Below the pieces are notes generated by a model that saw nothing but the letters and a program-made list of their open reading frames with translations, was not told the origin of the DNA and made no database searches. A stretch of DNA of 64,000 nucleotides. It comes from Bradyrhizobium sp. ORS 285 (GTDB lineage: Bacteria > Pseudomonadota > Alphaproteobacteria > Rhizobiales > Xanthobacteraceae). Position 1 is the stretch's first letter; the number at the start of each line of letters is the position of its first letter. The position numbers and the translations under genes were made by a program. Positions 10,651 through 19,722 of the stretch are shown piece after piece. The DNA lies in assembly GCF_900176205.1 (NCBI RefSeq), contig NZ_LT859959.1, forward strand, positions 2,749,001-2,813,000, in the 5' to 3' direction.

Positions 10651-11982
10651 ATGGCCTCAGCAGCGGAACAACTTGCGGCAAACCTCAATTTCGGCGCGCT
10701 TGCAAAAGCCGATGAGCTGAAGAAGCGCATCTGGTTCACCCTCGGCGCGCTGCTGGTCTACCGCCTCGGCACCTATATTCCGCTGCCCGGCATCGACCCG
10801 AACATCTGGGACTCCGTGTTCCGCAGCCAGTCCGGCGGCATCCTCGGCATGTTCAACATGTTCGCCGGCGGCGGCATCCACCGCATGGCGATCTTCGCGC
10901 TGAACATCATGCCGTACATCTCGGCATCGATCATCATTCAGCTGCTCACCACGGTCTCGCCGCAGCTCGAAGCCCTCAAGAAAGAGGGCGAGGCGGGCCG
11001 CAAGATGCTCAACCAGTACACCCGCTATCTGACGGTGATCCTGGCCGCCGTGCAGTCCTACGGCATCGCCGTAGGCCTCGAGGGCGCCGGCAACGTCGTC
11101 GCCGATCCCGGCCTGTTCTTCCGCCTGTCGACCGCGATCACGCTGACCGGCGGAACCATGTTCCTGATGTGGCTGGGCGAGCAGATCACCTCGCGCGGCA
11201 TCGGCAATGGCATCTCGCTGATCATCCTGTCCGGCATCGTGGCGGAGCTGCCTTCGGCGCTCGCCAACATGCTCGAACTGGGCCGCCAGGGCGCGCTGTC
11301 GACCGGCCTGATCCTGATCGTCATCGTGATGGCGGTCGCCGTGATCGCCTTCATCGTGTTCATGGAGCGCGCCCAGCGCCGGCTCTTGATCCAGTATCCG
11401 AAGCGCCAGGTCGGCAACAAGATGTTCGAGGGCCAGTCCTCGCATCTGCCGCTGAAGCTCAACACCTCCGGCGTCATCCCGCCGATCTTCGCCTCGTCGC
11501 TGCTGCTGCTGCCGACCACGGTCGCCAACTTCAACGCCGGCAAGGGGCCGGAGTGGTTCCAGTGGATCACCACCCAGCTCGGCCACGGCCGGCCGCTGTT
11601 CCTGGTGCTGTACCTGGCGCTGATCCTGTTCTTCGCCTTCTTCTACACCGCCATCGTCTTCAACCCGACCGAGACGGCCGACAACCTCAAGAAGCATGGC
11701 GGCTTCATCCCGGGCATCCGGCCGGGCGAGCGCACTGCGGAATATATCGATTACGTGCTGTCGCGGATCACCGTGCTCGGCGCCATCTATCTGGCGATCG
11801 TGTGTCTGATTCCGGAAATTCTGATTTCCTACGCTTCCGTCCCGTTCTACTTTGGTGGCACTTCGCTTCTGATTGTGGTCAGCGTTACGATGGATACCGT
11901 GGCGCAGGTTCAGGGTTATCTGCTCGCCCATCAATATGAGGGGCTGATCAGAAAGTCGAAGCTGCGGGGTCGCCGCCGCTGA
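10651..11982 (+). CDS. secY: Preprotein translocase channel subunit SecY
   Basis: 443-residue polytopic membrane protein with ten expected transmembrane helices, forming the SecYEG channel for protein export and membrane insertion. Landmarks are [20 protein letters not shown] (TM1), the plug-region [20 protein letters not shown], the cytoplasmic loop [13 protein letters not shown], and the end [18 protein letters not shown]. The start at ATG ([17 protein letters not shown]) is preceded by GGGAGAAAG. The gene follows a structured 157 bp spacer and is 88 bp ahead of adk. Confidence 0.97.
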   Translation: MASAAEQLAANLNFGALAKADELKKRIWFTLGALLVYRLGTYIPLPGIDPNIWDSVFRSQSGGILGMFNMFAGGGIHRMAIFALNIMPYISASIIIQLLTTVSPQLEALKKEGEAGRKMLNQYTRYLTVILAAVQSYGIAVGLEGAGNVVADPGLFFRLSTAITLTGGTMFLMWLGEQITSRGIGNGISLIILSGIVAELPSALANMLELGRQGALSTGLILIVIVMAVAVIAFIVFMERAQRRLLIQYPKRQVGNKMFEGQSSHLPLKLNTSGVIPPIFASSLLLLPTTVANFNAGKGPEWFQWITTQLGHGRPLFLVLYLALILFFAFFYTAIVFNPTETADNLKKHGGFIPGIRPGERTAEYIDYVLSRITVLGAIYLAIVCLIPEILISYASVPFYFGGTSLLIVVSVTMDTVAQVQGYLLAHQYEGLIRKSKLRGRRR

Positions 11983-12070
11983 GTGCGGCGGATCGCGGCC
12001 CGGGAGCCAAAAAGCTAAGAACAAGGTGTGCGGGAGGTCGCTCACCGTGTGCCGGGGGGCGGGACATTCA

Positions 12071-12925
12071 ATGAGACTGATTCTTCTGGGACCGCCCGGT
12101 TCGGGCAAGGGAACGCAGGCGCAGCGCCTGGTGCAGCGTCATGGCATCGTCCAACTGTCGACCGGCGACATGCTGCGCGCCGCCGTCGCCGCGCAGACGC
12201 CGATCGGGCTGAAGGCCAAGGACATCATGGCCGCCGGCGGGCTGGTGCCCGACGAGGTCGTGGTCGGCATCATCGCCGACCGAATCGAGCAGCCTGACGC
12301 CGCCAACGGCTTCATCCTCGACGGCTTCCCGCGCACCGTGCCGCAGGCCGAGGCGCTGGATGCGCTGCTCAAGCAGAAGCAGATGAAGCTCGACGCAGTG
12401 ATCGAGCTCCGGGTCAACGAGGGCGTCCTGCTGGAGCGCGTCGAGCGCCGCGCCGCCGAGACCCGCGCCCGCGGCGAGGCGGTCCGGGCGGATGACACCC
12501 CGGAGGTGCTGACCAAGCGCCTGGCCAGCTACCGCGACCAGACCGAGCCGCTGATCCACTATTACTCCGACCATCGGATGCTGGCGACCGTCGACGGCAT
12601 GATGCCGATCGAGCAGGTCACAGAGGAGATCGGCCGAATCCTGGCCGCCGTCGGCAAAAGCGGCAGCCGGGCGGCCAAGAAGGCGAGCCCGGCCAAGCGC
12701 AGCGCCAAGGCGCCGAAGGCCGCAGCCAAAACAGCGCCAGCGAAATCGGCCAAGACGGCCGCCAAGACGGCTCCGAAGGCGGCTACCACGGCGAAAAAGG
12801 CCGGAAAGTCACCCAAAAAAGCCGCTAAGGCCGCTCCTAAGAAGGCACCCAAGGCTGCCGCCAAGGCGGCCAAGGGCACCCGGAAAACCTCGGCCAAGGC
12901 AGCAAAAAAGCGCGCCAAGGGGTGA
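12071..12925 (+). CDS. adk: Adenylate kinase with histone H1-like C-terminal tail
   Basis: Interconverts AMP + ATP and 2 ADP. The kinase core is residues 1-195: P-loop GPPGSGKGT at 7-15, NMP-binding [10 protein letters not shown] at 30-39, DGFPRT at 84-89, and a short LID around residues 124-142 without zinc cysteines. Residues 198-284 form a low-complexity tail built from AAK, APK and SPKK words, with 26 Lys and 4 Arg, no acidic residue and much Ala. The whole is 284 residues, against roughly 190-220 for a normal enzyme. The tail resembles eukaryotic H1 and bacterial AlgP/PhaF-type segments, suggesting nucleic-acid binding (inference). The P-loop begins six residues after this ATG, which fixes the start. 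Confidence 0.96.
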   Translation: MRLILLGPPGSGKGTQAQRLVQRHGIVQLSTGDMLRAAVAAQTPIGLKAKDIMAAGGLVPDEVVVGIIADRIEQPDAANGFILDGFPRTVPQAEALDALLKQKQMKLDAVIELRVNEGVLLERVERRAAETRARGEAVRADDTPEVLTKRLASYRDQTEPLIHYYSDHRMLATVDGMMPIEQVTEEIGRILAAVGKSGSRAAKKASPAKRSAKAPKAAAKTAPAKSAKTAAKTAPKAATTAKKAGKSPKKAAKAAPKKAPKAAAKAAKGTRKTSAKAAKKRAKG

Positions 12926-12944
12926 CCGAATCTTGTAGGGGCGG

Positions 12945-12974
12945 TTGACGACCGCCGTGTGAATCCATTAATAA
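12945..12974 (+). promoter_or_regulatory. Possible promoter for rpsM-rpsK-rpoA-rplQ
   Basis: TTGACG (12945-12950) is followed after 18 bp by TAATAA (12969-12974). It lies at the start of the 196 bp spacer between adk and rpsM, the longest in the cluster. The -35 is good and the -10 is poor. Separate transcription of the alpha-type block would explain the long spacer. A transcript start mapped to about 12981 would confirm it. Confidence 0.3.
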
Positions 12975-13121
12975 GCCCGCATCCAAGTCGGATAGTTTTC
13001 CCAGAGATGCCGGGCCCCAGGAATCGAGGGGTGGGCGTCTTGTTCGCGTTTGCGGACACCTGCCCGAGATAGCGACAGAGAAGGCCGGTCCGTCCTTGGA
13101 TCGGTGACAGGAGAGAAGTCC

Positions 13122-13490
13122 GTGGCCCGTATTGCCGGTGTCAACATCCCGACCAACAAGCGCGTCCTGATCGCGCTCCAGTACATCCATGGCATCGGCC
13201 CGAAGATCGCGGGCGAGATCGTGGAGAAGGTGAAGATCGCGGAAGATCGCCGCGTCAACCAGCTGAGCGACCAGGAAGTCCTGCAGATCCGCGAAATCAT
13301 CGACCGCGACTACGTCGTCGAGGGCGACCTCCGTCGTGAGACCGGCATCAACATCAAGCGGCTGATGGACCTCGGCTGCTATCGCGGCCTGCGTCATCGC
13401 CGCGGCCTGCCGGTGCGCGGCCAGCGGACCCACACCAATGCGCGTACGCGCAAGGGTCCGGCCAAGGCGATCGCCGGCAAGAAGAAGTAA
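13122..13490 (+). CDS. rpsM: 30S ribosomal protein S13
   Basis: 122-residue uS13 of the 30S head, contacting P-site tRNA and bridge B1. The GTG start was chosen because family members begin ARIAGVNIP immediately after it and GAGAGAAG lies just upstream; an upstream in-frame ATG would add non-conserved sequence. The signature [20 protein letters not shown] and the tail [18 protein letters not shown] are present. First gene of the alpha-type block. Confidence 0.97.
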   Translation: MARIAGVNIPTNKRVLIALQYIHGIGPKIAGEIVEKVKIAEDRRVNQLSDQEVLQIREIIDRDYVVEGDLRRETGINIKRLMDLGCYRGLRHRRGLPVRGQRTHTNARTRKGPAKAIAGKKK

Positions 13491-13491
13491 T

Positions 13492-13548
13492 TGGCGAATT
13501 GCAGATGTGCGGGTAGCGGGTAGGGGAAGCCCTTCTCGCTATTCGCCA
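13492..13548. repeat. Hairpin repeat in the rpsM-rpsK spacer
   Basis: TGGCGAAT (13492-13499) pairs with ATTCGCCA (13541-13548). The loop contains GCGGGTAGCGGGTAGGGG. The same words, GGCGAAT and GCGGGTAG, build the hairpins after tuf and after rpoA, so it is treated as another copy of that family, here more degenerate. Confidence 0.5.
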
Positions 13549-13618
13549 TTTACCATTCGCTCGTTTGGTGTAGCCGCTGGCATTACGGCGGCGTTGAGAT
13601 CTCGAGAAAGGTACTTAT

Positions 13619-14008
13619 ATGGCCAAGGAAGCCGCACGTGTCCGCCGTCGTGAGCGCAAGAACATCGCCTCCGGCGTCGCCCATGTGAATTCGTCGTTCA
13701 ACAACACCACCATCACCATCACCGACGCGCAGGGCAACACCATCGCCTGGTCGTCGGCCGGCACGATGGGTTTCAAGGGATCGCGCAAGTCGACCCCGTA
13801 TGCCGCGCAGGTTGCGGCGGAGGACGTGTCCAAGAAGGCCCAGGAGCACGGCATGCGCACCCTCGAGGTCGAGGTGGCCGGTCCGGGCTCCGGACGTGAA
13901 TCGGCGCTGCGCGCGCTGCAGGCCGCGGGCTTCACCGTCACCTCGATCCGCGATGTGACGACCATCCCGCACAATGGTTGCCGTCCGCGCAAGCGTCGTC
14001 GCGTCTGA
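13619..14008 (+). CDS. rpsK: 30S ribosomal protein S11
   Basis: 129-residue uS11 in the 30S platform near the E site. The sequence [20 protein letters not shown] is the family signature, followed by [20 protein letters not shown] and the end [13 protein letters not shown]. The start is ATG ([14 protein letters not shown]). It lies 128 bp after rpsM, beyond a repeat-derived hairpin. Confidence 0.97.
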   Translation: MAKEAARVRRRERKNIASGVAHVNSSFNNTTITITDAQGNTIAWSSAGTMGFKGSRKSTPYAAQVAAEDVSKKAQEHGMRTLEVEVAGPGSGRESALRALQAAGFTVTSIRDVTTIPHNGCRPRKRRRV

Positions 14009-14120
14009 TCTGAAGGAGGCGGACAGCATGTCCGCCTCGTCTTGCTTTTGAACCATTTCGATTGCCGCGATCCGATGCGCGGTTCTCCAACGCCAGTCAG
14101 TCGACCCCACGGACTGGCCC

Positions 14121-15152
14121 ATGGGTGAAACAGTGACGATCCAGAAGAATTGGCAAGAATTGATTCGGCCGAACAAGCTCCAGGTCACGCCGGGCTCCGA
14201 CGCGACCCGTTTCGCCACCGTGGTTGCCGAGCCGCTGGAGCGCGGCTTCGGCCAGACGCTGGGCAACGCACTGCGCCGCATCCTGCTGTCGTCGCTGCAG
14301 GGCGCGGCCGTGCAGTCGGTGCACATCGACGGCGTGCTGCACGAGTTCTCCTCGATTGCCGGCGTCCGCGAGGATGTCACCGACATCGTTCTGAACATCA
14401 AGGACATCGCGATCAAGATGCAGGGCGAAGGCCCGAAGCGCATGGTCGTGAAGAAGCAGGGTCCGGGTGCCGTCACCGCCGGTGACATCCAGACCGTCGG
14501 CGACATCGTCGTGCTCAACCCCGACCTGCCGCTCTGCACCCTGGACGAGGGCGCCGAGATCCGCATGGAGTTCACGGTCGCCACCGGTAAGGGCTATGTC
14601 GCCGCCGATCGCAACCGCCCCGAGGACGCGCCGATCGGCCTGATCCCGGTCGACAGCCTGTTCTCGCCGGTCCGCAAGGTCTCCTACAAGGTCGAGAACA
14701 CCCGCGAGGGCCAGATCCTCGACTACGACAAGCTGACCATGACGATCGAGACCAACGGCGCGATCTCGCCGGAGGACGCGGTGGCCTATGCCGCGCGCAT
14801 TCTGCAGGATCAGCTCAACGTGTTCGTCAACTTCGAAGAGCCGCGCAAGGAAGTCGCCCAGGAGATCATCCCGGACCTCGCCTTCAACCCGGCCTTCCTC
14901 AAGAAGGTGGACGAGCTCGAGCTGTCGGTGCGTTCGGCCAACTGCTTGAAGAATGACAACATCGTCTACATCGGCGACCTCGTGCAGAAGTCGGAAGCGG
15001 AGATGCTGCGCACCCCGAACTTCGGCCGCAAGTCGCTGAACGAGATCAAGGAAGTGCTGGCCCAGATGGGTCTGCATCTCGGCATGGAAGTGCCGGGCTG
15101 GCCGCCGGAGAACATCGACGAGCTGGCCAAGCGCTTCGAGGATCACTACTGA
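14121..15152 (+). CDS. rpoA: RNA polymerase alpha subunit
   Basis: 343 residues. The N-terminal dimerisation domain (about 1-235) contains [20 protein letters not shown], and the C-terminal domain (about 250-343) binds UP elements and activators. The C-terminal domain shows the helix-hairpin-helix stretch [21 protein letters not shown]. The residues [10 protein letters not shown] match the DNA-contacting part of alphaproteobacterial alpha. Spacing is 112 bp from rpsK and 118 bp to rplQ. Confidence 0.98.
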   Translation: MGETVTIQKNWQELIRPNKLQVTPGSDATRFATVVAEPLERGFGQTLGNALRRILLSSLQGAAVQSVHIDGVLHEFSSIAGVREDVTDIVLNIKDIAIKMQGEGPKRMVVKKQGPGAVTAGDIQTVGDIVVLNPDLPLCTLDEGAEIRMEFTVATGKGYVAADRNRPEDAPIGLIPVDSLFSPVRKVSYKVENTREGQILDYDKLTMTIETNGAISPEDAVAYAARILQDQLNVFVNFEEPRKEVAQEIIPDLAFNPAFLKKVDELELSVRSANCLKNDNIVYIGDLVQKSEAEMLRTPNFGRKSLNEIKEVLAQMGLHLGMEVPGWPPENIDELAKRFEDHY

Positions 15153-15157
15153 GCGGC

Positions 15158-15182
15158 TGGCGGGTAGCGATCCTACCCGCCA
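15158..15182. repeat. Perfect hairpin in the rpoA-rplQ spacer
   Basis: TGGCGGGTAG and CTACCCGCCA are exact reverse complements around CGATC, starting five bases after the rpoA stop. It belongs with the hairpins at 869-890 and 13492-13548 by shared GCGGGTAGCG words. There is no T-tract. Confidence 0.55.
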
Positions 15183-15270
15183 CTCGTAACGACCGGGCGA
15201 ACGCAGGCAGCCCACCTGAGCAACATGTCCGACGAACCGTCGCGGCAGATTGAAATGAAGGACTAACACA

Positions 15271-15684
15271 ATGCGTCACGGCAAGGTTCATCGGAAGCTC
15301 AACCGCACCGCCGAGCATCGCAAGGCGATGTTCGCCAACATGTGCGCCGCGCTGATCAAGCACGAGCAGATCGTCACCACGCTGCCGAAGGCCAAGGAGC
15401 TGCGGCCGATCGTCGAGAAGCTCGTCACCCTCGGCAAGAAGGGCGGTCTCGCGCTGCGCCGTCAGGCGATCGCCGAGATGCGCGACGTCGACCAGGTGAA
15501 GAAGCTGTTCGACGTGCTGGCGCCCCGCTACAAGGACCGCAACGGCGGCTACACCCGCATCATCAAGGCCGGCTTCCGCTACGGCGACAACGCCGCGATG
15601 GCCGTGATCGAGTTCGTCGATCGCGACGTCGACGCCAAGGGCCAGGACTCGGGTCCGGTGCAGGAGACCTCGGAAGCCGCGTAA
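15271..15684 (+). CDS. rplQ: 50S ribosomal protein L17
   Basis: 137-residue bL17 near the tunnel exit. The opening [20 protein letters not shown] is diagnostic, as is [20 protein letters not shown]. The C-terminal tail [20 protein letters not shown] is a variable extension. It is the last gene of the ribosomal cluster and is followed by a strong terminator. Confidence 0.97.
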   Translation: MRHGKVHRKLNRTAEHRKAMFANMCAALIKHEQIVTTLPKAKELRPIVEKLVTLGKKGGLALRRQAIAEMRDVDQVKKLFDVLAPRYKDRNGGYTRIIKAGFRYGDNAAMAVIEFVDRDVDAKGQDSGPVQETSEAA

Positions 15685-15707
15685 GCGACGCTCCGATCTA
15701 ACTTTGC

Positions 15708-15733
15708 AAAACGGCGCCTTCGGGCGCCGTTTT
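15708..15733 (+). terminator. Rho-independent terminator after rplQ
   Basis: AAAACGGCGCC, loop TTCG, GGCGCCGTTTT forms a perfect 11-bp stem closed by a stable TTCG tetraloop and running into a T-rich end (TTTTCGTTTG). It lies 23 bp after the rplQ stop and marks the end of the ribosomal transcript. The A-tract on the left also makes it plausible as a bidirectional terminator. Confidence 0.93.
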
Positions 15734-15752
15734 CGTTTGTCGTGCTTCGCTT

Positions 15753-15888
15753 GTAGGGTGGGCAAAGGCGCATCCGCGGTCTCTCCTCGCGCGAGCTCTT
15801 GGTGGCGCCGTGCCCACCGTCTTAGCCAGAATTCGCGGATCCACGGTGGGCACGCGGCCGCCTGCGGCGGCCGCTTTGCCCACCCTAC
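15753..15888. repeat. GTAGGGTGGGCAAAG element, copy A
   Basis: 136 bp bounded by the 15-base inverted ends GTAGGGTGGGCAAAG and CTTTGCCCACCCTAC. An inner pair, GTGCCCACCGT and ACGGTGGGCAC, flanks a variable centre. It lies between the ribosomal terminator and the first SDR gene. The rest of the 263 bp spacer shows nothing recognisable. Confidence 0.9.
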
Positions 15889-15996
15889 GATTCTCCGCTC
15901 GGGCTACCGTCAAAAGGATCAGCTCTGCGTGCAGCGCGTTGGGGTCGGCGCATCGGCGACCTACATGCGTTCCTCCAGCACAATGGAGAGCTGCTC

Positions 15997-16791
15997 ATGC
16001 ACATCGATCTCTCGGGTAGGACCGCGCTCGTCACGGGTTCCACCGCCGGCATCGGCTTTGCCATCGCCAAGGGACTGGCTGCGTCCGGCGCGGAGGTCGT
16101 CCTCAACGGCCGTGCCCAAGGCCGCGTCGATGAGGCCGTCGCCAAGCTGAAGCAGGCGGTCCCTGGCGCGAAGGTCCGCGGTGTCGCCGGCGATGTCGCC
16201 CAGGTCGACGGCGGCAACGCCATCGTCACGGCGGTCCCGGAGGTCGACATCCTCGTCAACAATGCCGGCATCTTCGAGCCGAAGGACTTCTTCGAGATTC
16301 CCGACGAGGACTGGAGCCGCTTCTTCGAGGTCAACGTTCTCTCCGGCGTCCGCATGGCGCGCGCCTACATGCAGGGCATGCTGAAGCGCAACTGGGGCCG
16401 CGTCATCTTCATCTCCTCGGAGTCGGCGCTGAACATCCCGACCGAGATGATTCACTACGGCATGACGAAGACGGCGCAGCTCGCGATTTCCCGCGGCCTT
16501 GCCAAGCTGACGCGCGGCACCGGCGTCACCGTCAATTCGGTGCTGCCCGGACCGACCATGTCGGAAGGCGTCGAGACCTTCGTCAAGGATCTGGCACGCC
16601 AGAACGGCCAGTCGGAGGAGGAGGCGGCCTCGTCCTTCGTCAAGCAACACCGGCCGGCGTCGCTGCTGCAACGCTTCGCCAGCGTCGACGAGATCGCCAA
16701 CATGGTCGTCTACGCGGCCTCTCCGCAGGCCTCCGCCACCAACGGCGCCGCGCTGCGCGCCGAAGGCGGCATCGTCGACACCATCGCCTGA
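15997..16791 (+). CDS. SDR-family oxidoreductase
   Basis: 264-residue classical short-chain dehydrogenase. The cofactor motif TGSTAGIG is at residues 13-20, NNAG at 88-91, a catalytic Ser at 140/141, and Tyr154-x3-Lys158 (YGMTK). The residue after the second beta strand is Asn-Gly-Arg (LNGRAQ), which hints at NADP(H) preference (inference). The substrate cannot be read from the sequence. It is followed nine bases later by a DUF1330 gene, so the two are probably co-transcribed. The upstream spacer carries a dispersed repeat. Confidence 0.9.
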   Translation: MHIDLSGRTALVTGSTAGIGFAIAKGLAASGAEVVLNGRAQGRVDEAVAKLKQAVPGAKVRGVAGDVAQVDGGNAIVTAVPEVDILVNNAGIFEPKDFFEIPDEDWSRFFEVNVLSGVRMARAYMQGMLKRNWGRVIFISSESALNIPTEMIHYGMTKTAQLAISRGLAKLTRGTGVTVNSVLPGPTMSEGVETFVKDLARQNGQSEEEAASSFVKQHRPASLLQRFASVDEIANMVVYAASPQASATNGAALRAEGGIVDTIA

Positions 16792-16799
16792 GGCCTGCG

Positions 16800-17096
16800 A
16801 TGACGGCTTACGTCCTCTCCGAGGTCGAGGTTCGGGATGCCGAGGCGATGCAGCGCTACCGCGATCTCGCGGCGCGCTCGATCACGCAGTATGGCGGCCG
16901 CTATCTGGTCCGCGGCGGCTCCGCGGAGGCTGTCGAGGGCGGCCCGCCGGCGAAGACGCTGATCATCGTCGAGTTCCCATCGATGGCGCGGTTGCGCGAA
17001 TGGTATGCGTCGCCCGAATATGCCGAAGCCCTCGGTGAGCGCTGGAAGGCGCTGGACCGGCGGCTGATTTTCGTCGAGGGTGCTGCACCTGCGTAG
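16800..17096 (+). CDS. DUF1330 family protein
   Basis: 98-residue protein with the DUF1330 pattern: YVLSEVEVRDAEAMQRYR near the start, GGRYLVRGG in the middle, and EFPSMARLREWYASPEYAEA toward the end. The family has a small ferredoxin-like (dimeric alpha-beta barrel) fold with no settled biochemical role. It lies between an SDR gene and a ClC gene on the same strand with 21 bp to the latter. Confidence 0.88.
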   Translation: MTAYVLSEVEVRDAEAMQRYRDLAARSITQYGGRYLVRGGSAEAVEGGPPAKTLIIVEFPSMARLREWYASPEYAEALGERWKALDRRLIFVEGAAPA

Positions 17097-17117
17097 CGCC
17101 CCGACCGACGCCGCCCG

Positions 17118-18437
17118 ATGTTGACGATCACTCCCCGCCGCAAGCGCTGGCTGAAGCTGACCTCGGCGCGCTGGCAGCGGCGGGTGCTGTTCGTCGCCGG
17201 CGGCCTCGTCGTCGGCGCCGCCGCAGTGGCCCTGGCGAAGCTCGCCGACGAGGCGCAGCTCGCCTTCAACTGGCTGCTGTCGCAGTCGCGCTACGCCTCG
17301 CTGATCGTCACGCCGGCGGGCTTCGCGCTGTCGGTCTATCTGACCCAGCGCTTCTTCCCCAACGCGCAAGGCAGCGGCATCCCGCAGGCGATCGCCGCGC
17401 GGCATCTCACCGACACGAGCGCGCGCAGCCCGCTGGTGTCGATCCGCATCGCCATCGGCAAGGTGCTGCTGACCTTGCTCGGGCTGTTGTGCGGCGGCTC
17501 GGTCGGCCGCGAGGGCCCGACGGTGCAGGTCGGCGCCTCCATCATGTTCGCGCTCGGCCGGCTGTCGCCACGCCGGCAGCCGGGACTGATCCTGGCCGGC
17601 GCCGCGGCCGGCGTGGCCGCCGCGTTCAACACGCCGCTGGCGGGCATCGTGTTCGGCATCGAGGAGATGAGCCGTGCTTTCGAAACGCGGACCTCGAGCC
17701 TCGTCATCGCCACTGTCATCGCCGCCGGCCTGACCTCGCTCGCGCTGATGGGCAACTACGCCTATTTCGGCACCACGCCGATCGCGTTGGGCAAGGGCAT
17801 CGACTGGCTCGCCGTGCCGATCTGTGGCGTCGTCGGCGGTGCGGCCGGCGGGCTGTTCAGCCGCATCCTGATCACCATGGCCCGCGGGCTGCCCGGAGCC
17901 GTCGGCCGTGCCATCAAGAGCCACCCCTTGCCGTTCGCGCTCGCCTGCGGGCTGGCGGTGGCGCTTTGCGGCCTCGCCTCGGGCGATACGGTGTATGGCA
18001 CCGGCTACGCGCAGGTGAAGGCGGCGCTGGAGACCGGCACGCCGCTGTCGGCCGATTTCGGCGTGCTGAAATTCCTTGCCACCACCTTCGCTGCGATCAG
18101 CGGCATGCCCGGCGGCATCTTCGCGCCGTCGCTCGCGGTCGGCGCCGGCATCGGCGCCAATGTCGCGAGCCTGTTCCAGAGCACGCCGCTGGCGCCGATC
18201 ATGCTGCTCGGCATGGTCGCCTATTTCGCCGGCGTCGTGCAGGCGCCGATCACCGCCTTCGTCATCGTCACCGAGATGACCGACAACCACGCCATGGTGG
18301 TGCCGCTGATGATGGCCTCGCTGATCGCCTACGGCACCTCGCGCGTGATCTGCGAGGAGGGGCTCTATCACGCGCTCGCCAAGGGTTTTGTGGCCAAAGC
18401 CGAGGCTGCGCATGCGCCGAACCCCGGCGCTGCCTAG
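17118..18437 (+). CDS. ClC-family chloride channel / H+ exchanger
   Basis: 439-residue polytopic membrane protein of the ClC family. All three ion-pathway motifs are seen: GSGIP at 85-89, GREGP at 130-134 and GGIFAP near residue 330. Glu132 in GREGP corresponds to the external gating glutamate of E. coli ClC-ec1. Glu183 in FGIEEMSRAF aligns with the internal proton glutamate (E203 in ClC-ec1). Keeping both suggests a chloride/proton exchanger rather than a passive channel (inference). No C-terminal CBS domains are present. Confidence 0.93.
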   Translation: MLTITPRRKRWLKLTSARWQRRVLFVAGGLVVGAAAVALAKLADEAQLAFNWLLSQSRYASLIVTPAGFALSVYLTQRFFPNAQGSGIPQAIAARHLTDTSARSPLVSIRIAIGKVLLTLLGLLCGGSVGREGPTVQVGASIMFALGRLSPRRQPGLILAGAAAGVAAAFNTPLAGIVFGIEEMSRAFETRTSSLVIATVIAAGLTSLALMGNYAYFGTTPIALGKGIDWLAVPICGVVGGAAGGLFSRILITMARGLPGAVGRAIKSHPLPFALACGLAVALCGLASGDTVYGTGYAQVKAALETGTPLSADFGVLKFLATTFAAISGMPGGIFAPSLAVGAGIGANVASLFQSTPLAPIMLLGMVAYFAGVVQAPITAFVIVTEMTDNHAMVVPLMMASLIAYGTSRVICEEGLYHALAKGFVAKAEAAHAPNPGAA

Positions 18438-18490
18438 CGGCTGAAGCTCAGCGGTCCTGGTCCGTAACGGGGCGCCGTGCGAGCGCGCTA

Positions 18491-18592
18491 AAGCATGATC
18501 CGGAAAAGTGCGCAGCGGTTTTCCGAAAAGATCATGCGCAAACAATAACCTAAAGCGCGATGACGATTCATCCTGATCTCATCGCGCTTTAG
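18491..18592. repeat. Two adjacent inverted repeats after the ClC gene
   Basis: GCATGATC with CGGAAAA forms an interrupted palindrome with TTTTCCG and GATCATGC (18493-18538). Next to it CTAAAGCGCGATGA (18550-18563) pairs perfectly with TCATCGCGCTTTAG (18579-18592). I recall this pair as a common dispersed unit in Bradyrhizobium and relatives. It lies between convergent genes and may work as a bidirectional transcript end. Confidence 0.75.
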
Positions 18593-18632
18593 CATCAACG
18601 TCGCGCCCTCGCAAAATGAGTCGCGTCGCGGC

Positions 18633-18768
18633 GTAGGGTGGGCAAAGCGTCGCCGTCAGGCGGCGCGTGCCCACCATCGGGCGGCATGTCGTGCGGTGAG
18701 GCGGTGGGCACGGCGCCACCACGATCTTGCGCGAGGAGAGGGCAGGGCTGCGCCTTTGCCCACCCTAC
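18633..18768. repeat. GTAGGGTGGGCAAAG element, copy B
   Basis: 136 bp with exact ends GTAGGGTGGGCAAAG and TTTGCCCACCCTAC and inner blocks GTGCCCACC and GGTGGGCAC. It fills the space between the previous inverted repeats and the stop codon of the minus-strand SDR. With the preceding element it accounts for almost all of the 339 bp ClC-SDR spacer. Confidence 0.9.
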
Positions 18769-18776
18769 GTTCTCAG

Positions 18777-19523
18777 CTAATACGTCGCGCGGCCGCCGGA
18801 GATGTCGAACACGGCGCCGGTCGAGAACGAGCACTCTTCCGAGGCAAGCCAGGACACCAGCGACGCGAGCTCCTCGACGAGGACGAAGCGGCCCTTCGGG
18901 ATCTTCGACAGCATGAAGTTGATGTGCGCCTCGGTCATCTGGTCGAAGATCGCGGTCTTCGCCGCGGCCGGGGTCACGGCATTCACCGTGATGTTGTGCT
19001 GCGCCAGCTCCTTGCCGAGCGACTTGGTCAGCGCGATCAGACCCGCTTTAGACGCCGAGTAGTGCGCCGCGTTCGGGTTGCCTTCCTTGCCGGCGATCGA
19101 GGCGATGTTGACGATGCGGCCATAGCCCTGCTTCAGCATGACAGGCACGATCGCTTTCGCACAGATGAAGGGGCCGTCGAGATTGATGCGCAGCACCTTG
19201 CGCCATTCCTCGAGATCAGTCTCCCACACCGTCTTGTTGATTCCGGCGATCCCGGCATTGTTGACCAGGATGTCGATGGTGCCGAACGCCGCCAGCGTCG
19301 CGTCGCGCGCCCCTGCGACAGCGGTGGTGTCGGTGACGTCGACCTTGAGCGCCAGCACTTCGGGGCCGATCTCCTGCGCGGTCTTCTCCGCCAGCGCAAT
19401 ATCGTGATCCCAGATCGCCACCTTGGCGCCTGACGCCTTGAAGCGCTCAGTGATCGCGCGGCCGAACCCTTGCGCACCGCCGGTGACGACAGCGCAGCGA
19501 TTGGCGAGGTCGATGTGGTTCAT
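18777..19523 (-). CDS. SDR-family dehydrogenase of the sugar-acid cluster
   Basis: 248 residues. TGGAQGFG is at 14-21, NNAG at 88-91, Ser142, and Tyr155-x3-Lys159 (YSASK). The loop after strand 2 reads IWDHD, with an Asp that favours NAD(H). It resembles sugar/sugar-acid dehydrogenases of the SDR family (inference). It is downstream of another SDR and an aldonate dehydratase on the same strand, so a role in oxidising the sugar or its 2-keto-3-deoxy acid is plausible. A 199 bp repeat-bearing spacer separates it from the upstream SDR. Confidence 0.88.
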   Translation of the reverse strand: MNHIDLANRCAVVTGGAQGFGRAITERFKASGAKVAIWDHDIALAEKTAQEIGPEVLALKVDVTDTTAVAGARDATLAAFGTIDILVNNAGIAGINKTVWETDLEEWRKVLRINLDGPFICAKAIVPVMLKQGYGRIVNIASIAGKEGNPNAAHYSASKAGLIALTKSLGKELAQHNITVNAVTPAAAKTAIFDQMTEAHINFMLSKIPKGRFVLVEELASLVSWLASEECSFSTGAVFDISGGRATY

Positions 19524-19577
19524 GGTCGAGACTCCCCGTCCTGTGAGCCACGCTTCTTACGACGTGCTCGGTGTGCT

Positions 19578-19715
19578 CCCTCTCCCCGTCCTTCACGGGG
19601 AGAGGGTTGGGGTGAGGGGCAGACGCACGGGTGGTGCGCGTTGTTAGACCTGTACCCCCTCACCCGGATTGCACCTTCGATGCAATCCGACCTCTCCCCG
19701 CAAGCGGGGAGAGGT
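19578..19715. repeat. CCTCTCCCCG hairpin pair
   Basis: CCCTCTCCCCGT / ACGGGGAGAGGG (19578-19589 and 19595-19606) and ACCTCTCCCCG / CGGGGAGAGGT (19690-19700 and 19705-19715) are two perfect hairpins. Between them lie GGGGTGAGGGGC and CCCCTCACCC, which can also pair. The unit separates two minus-strand SDR genes. I recall it as a frequent dispersed repeat in rhizobia. Confidence 0.7.
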
Positions 19716-19722
19716 AACAAAG

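Noticed and set aside
13050..13121. Upstream ATG as rpsM start
   Set aside because: It would add 24 residues unlike any S13. The GTG at 13122 is followed directly by the conserved ARIAGVNIP and preceded by a ribosome-binding site.
16710..18545. 611-codon open frame on the minus strand opposite the ClC gene
   Set aside because: Arg/His/Asp/Gln-rich composition typical of antisense frames in GC-rich DNA. The + strand ClC protein with all its motifs explains the sequence.
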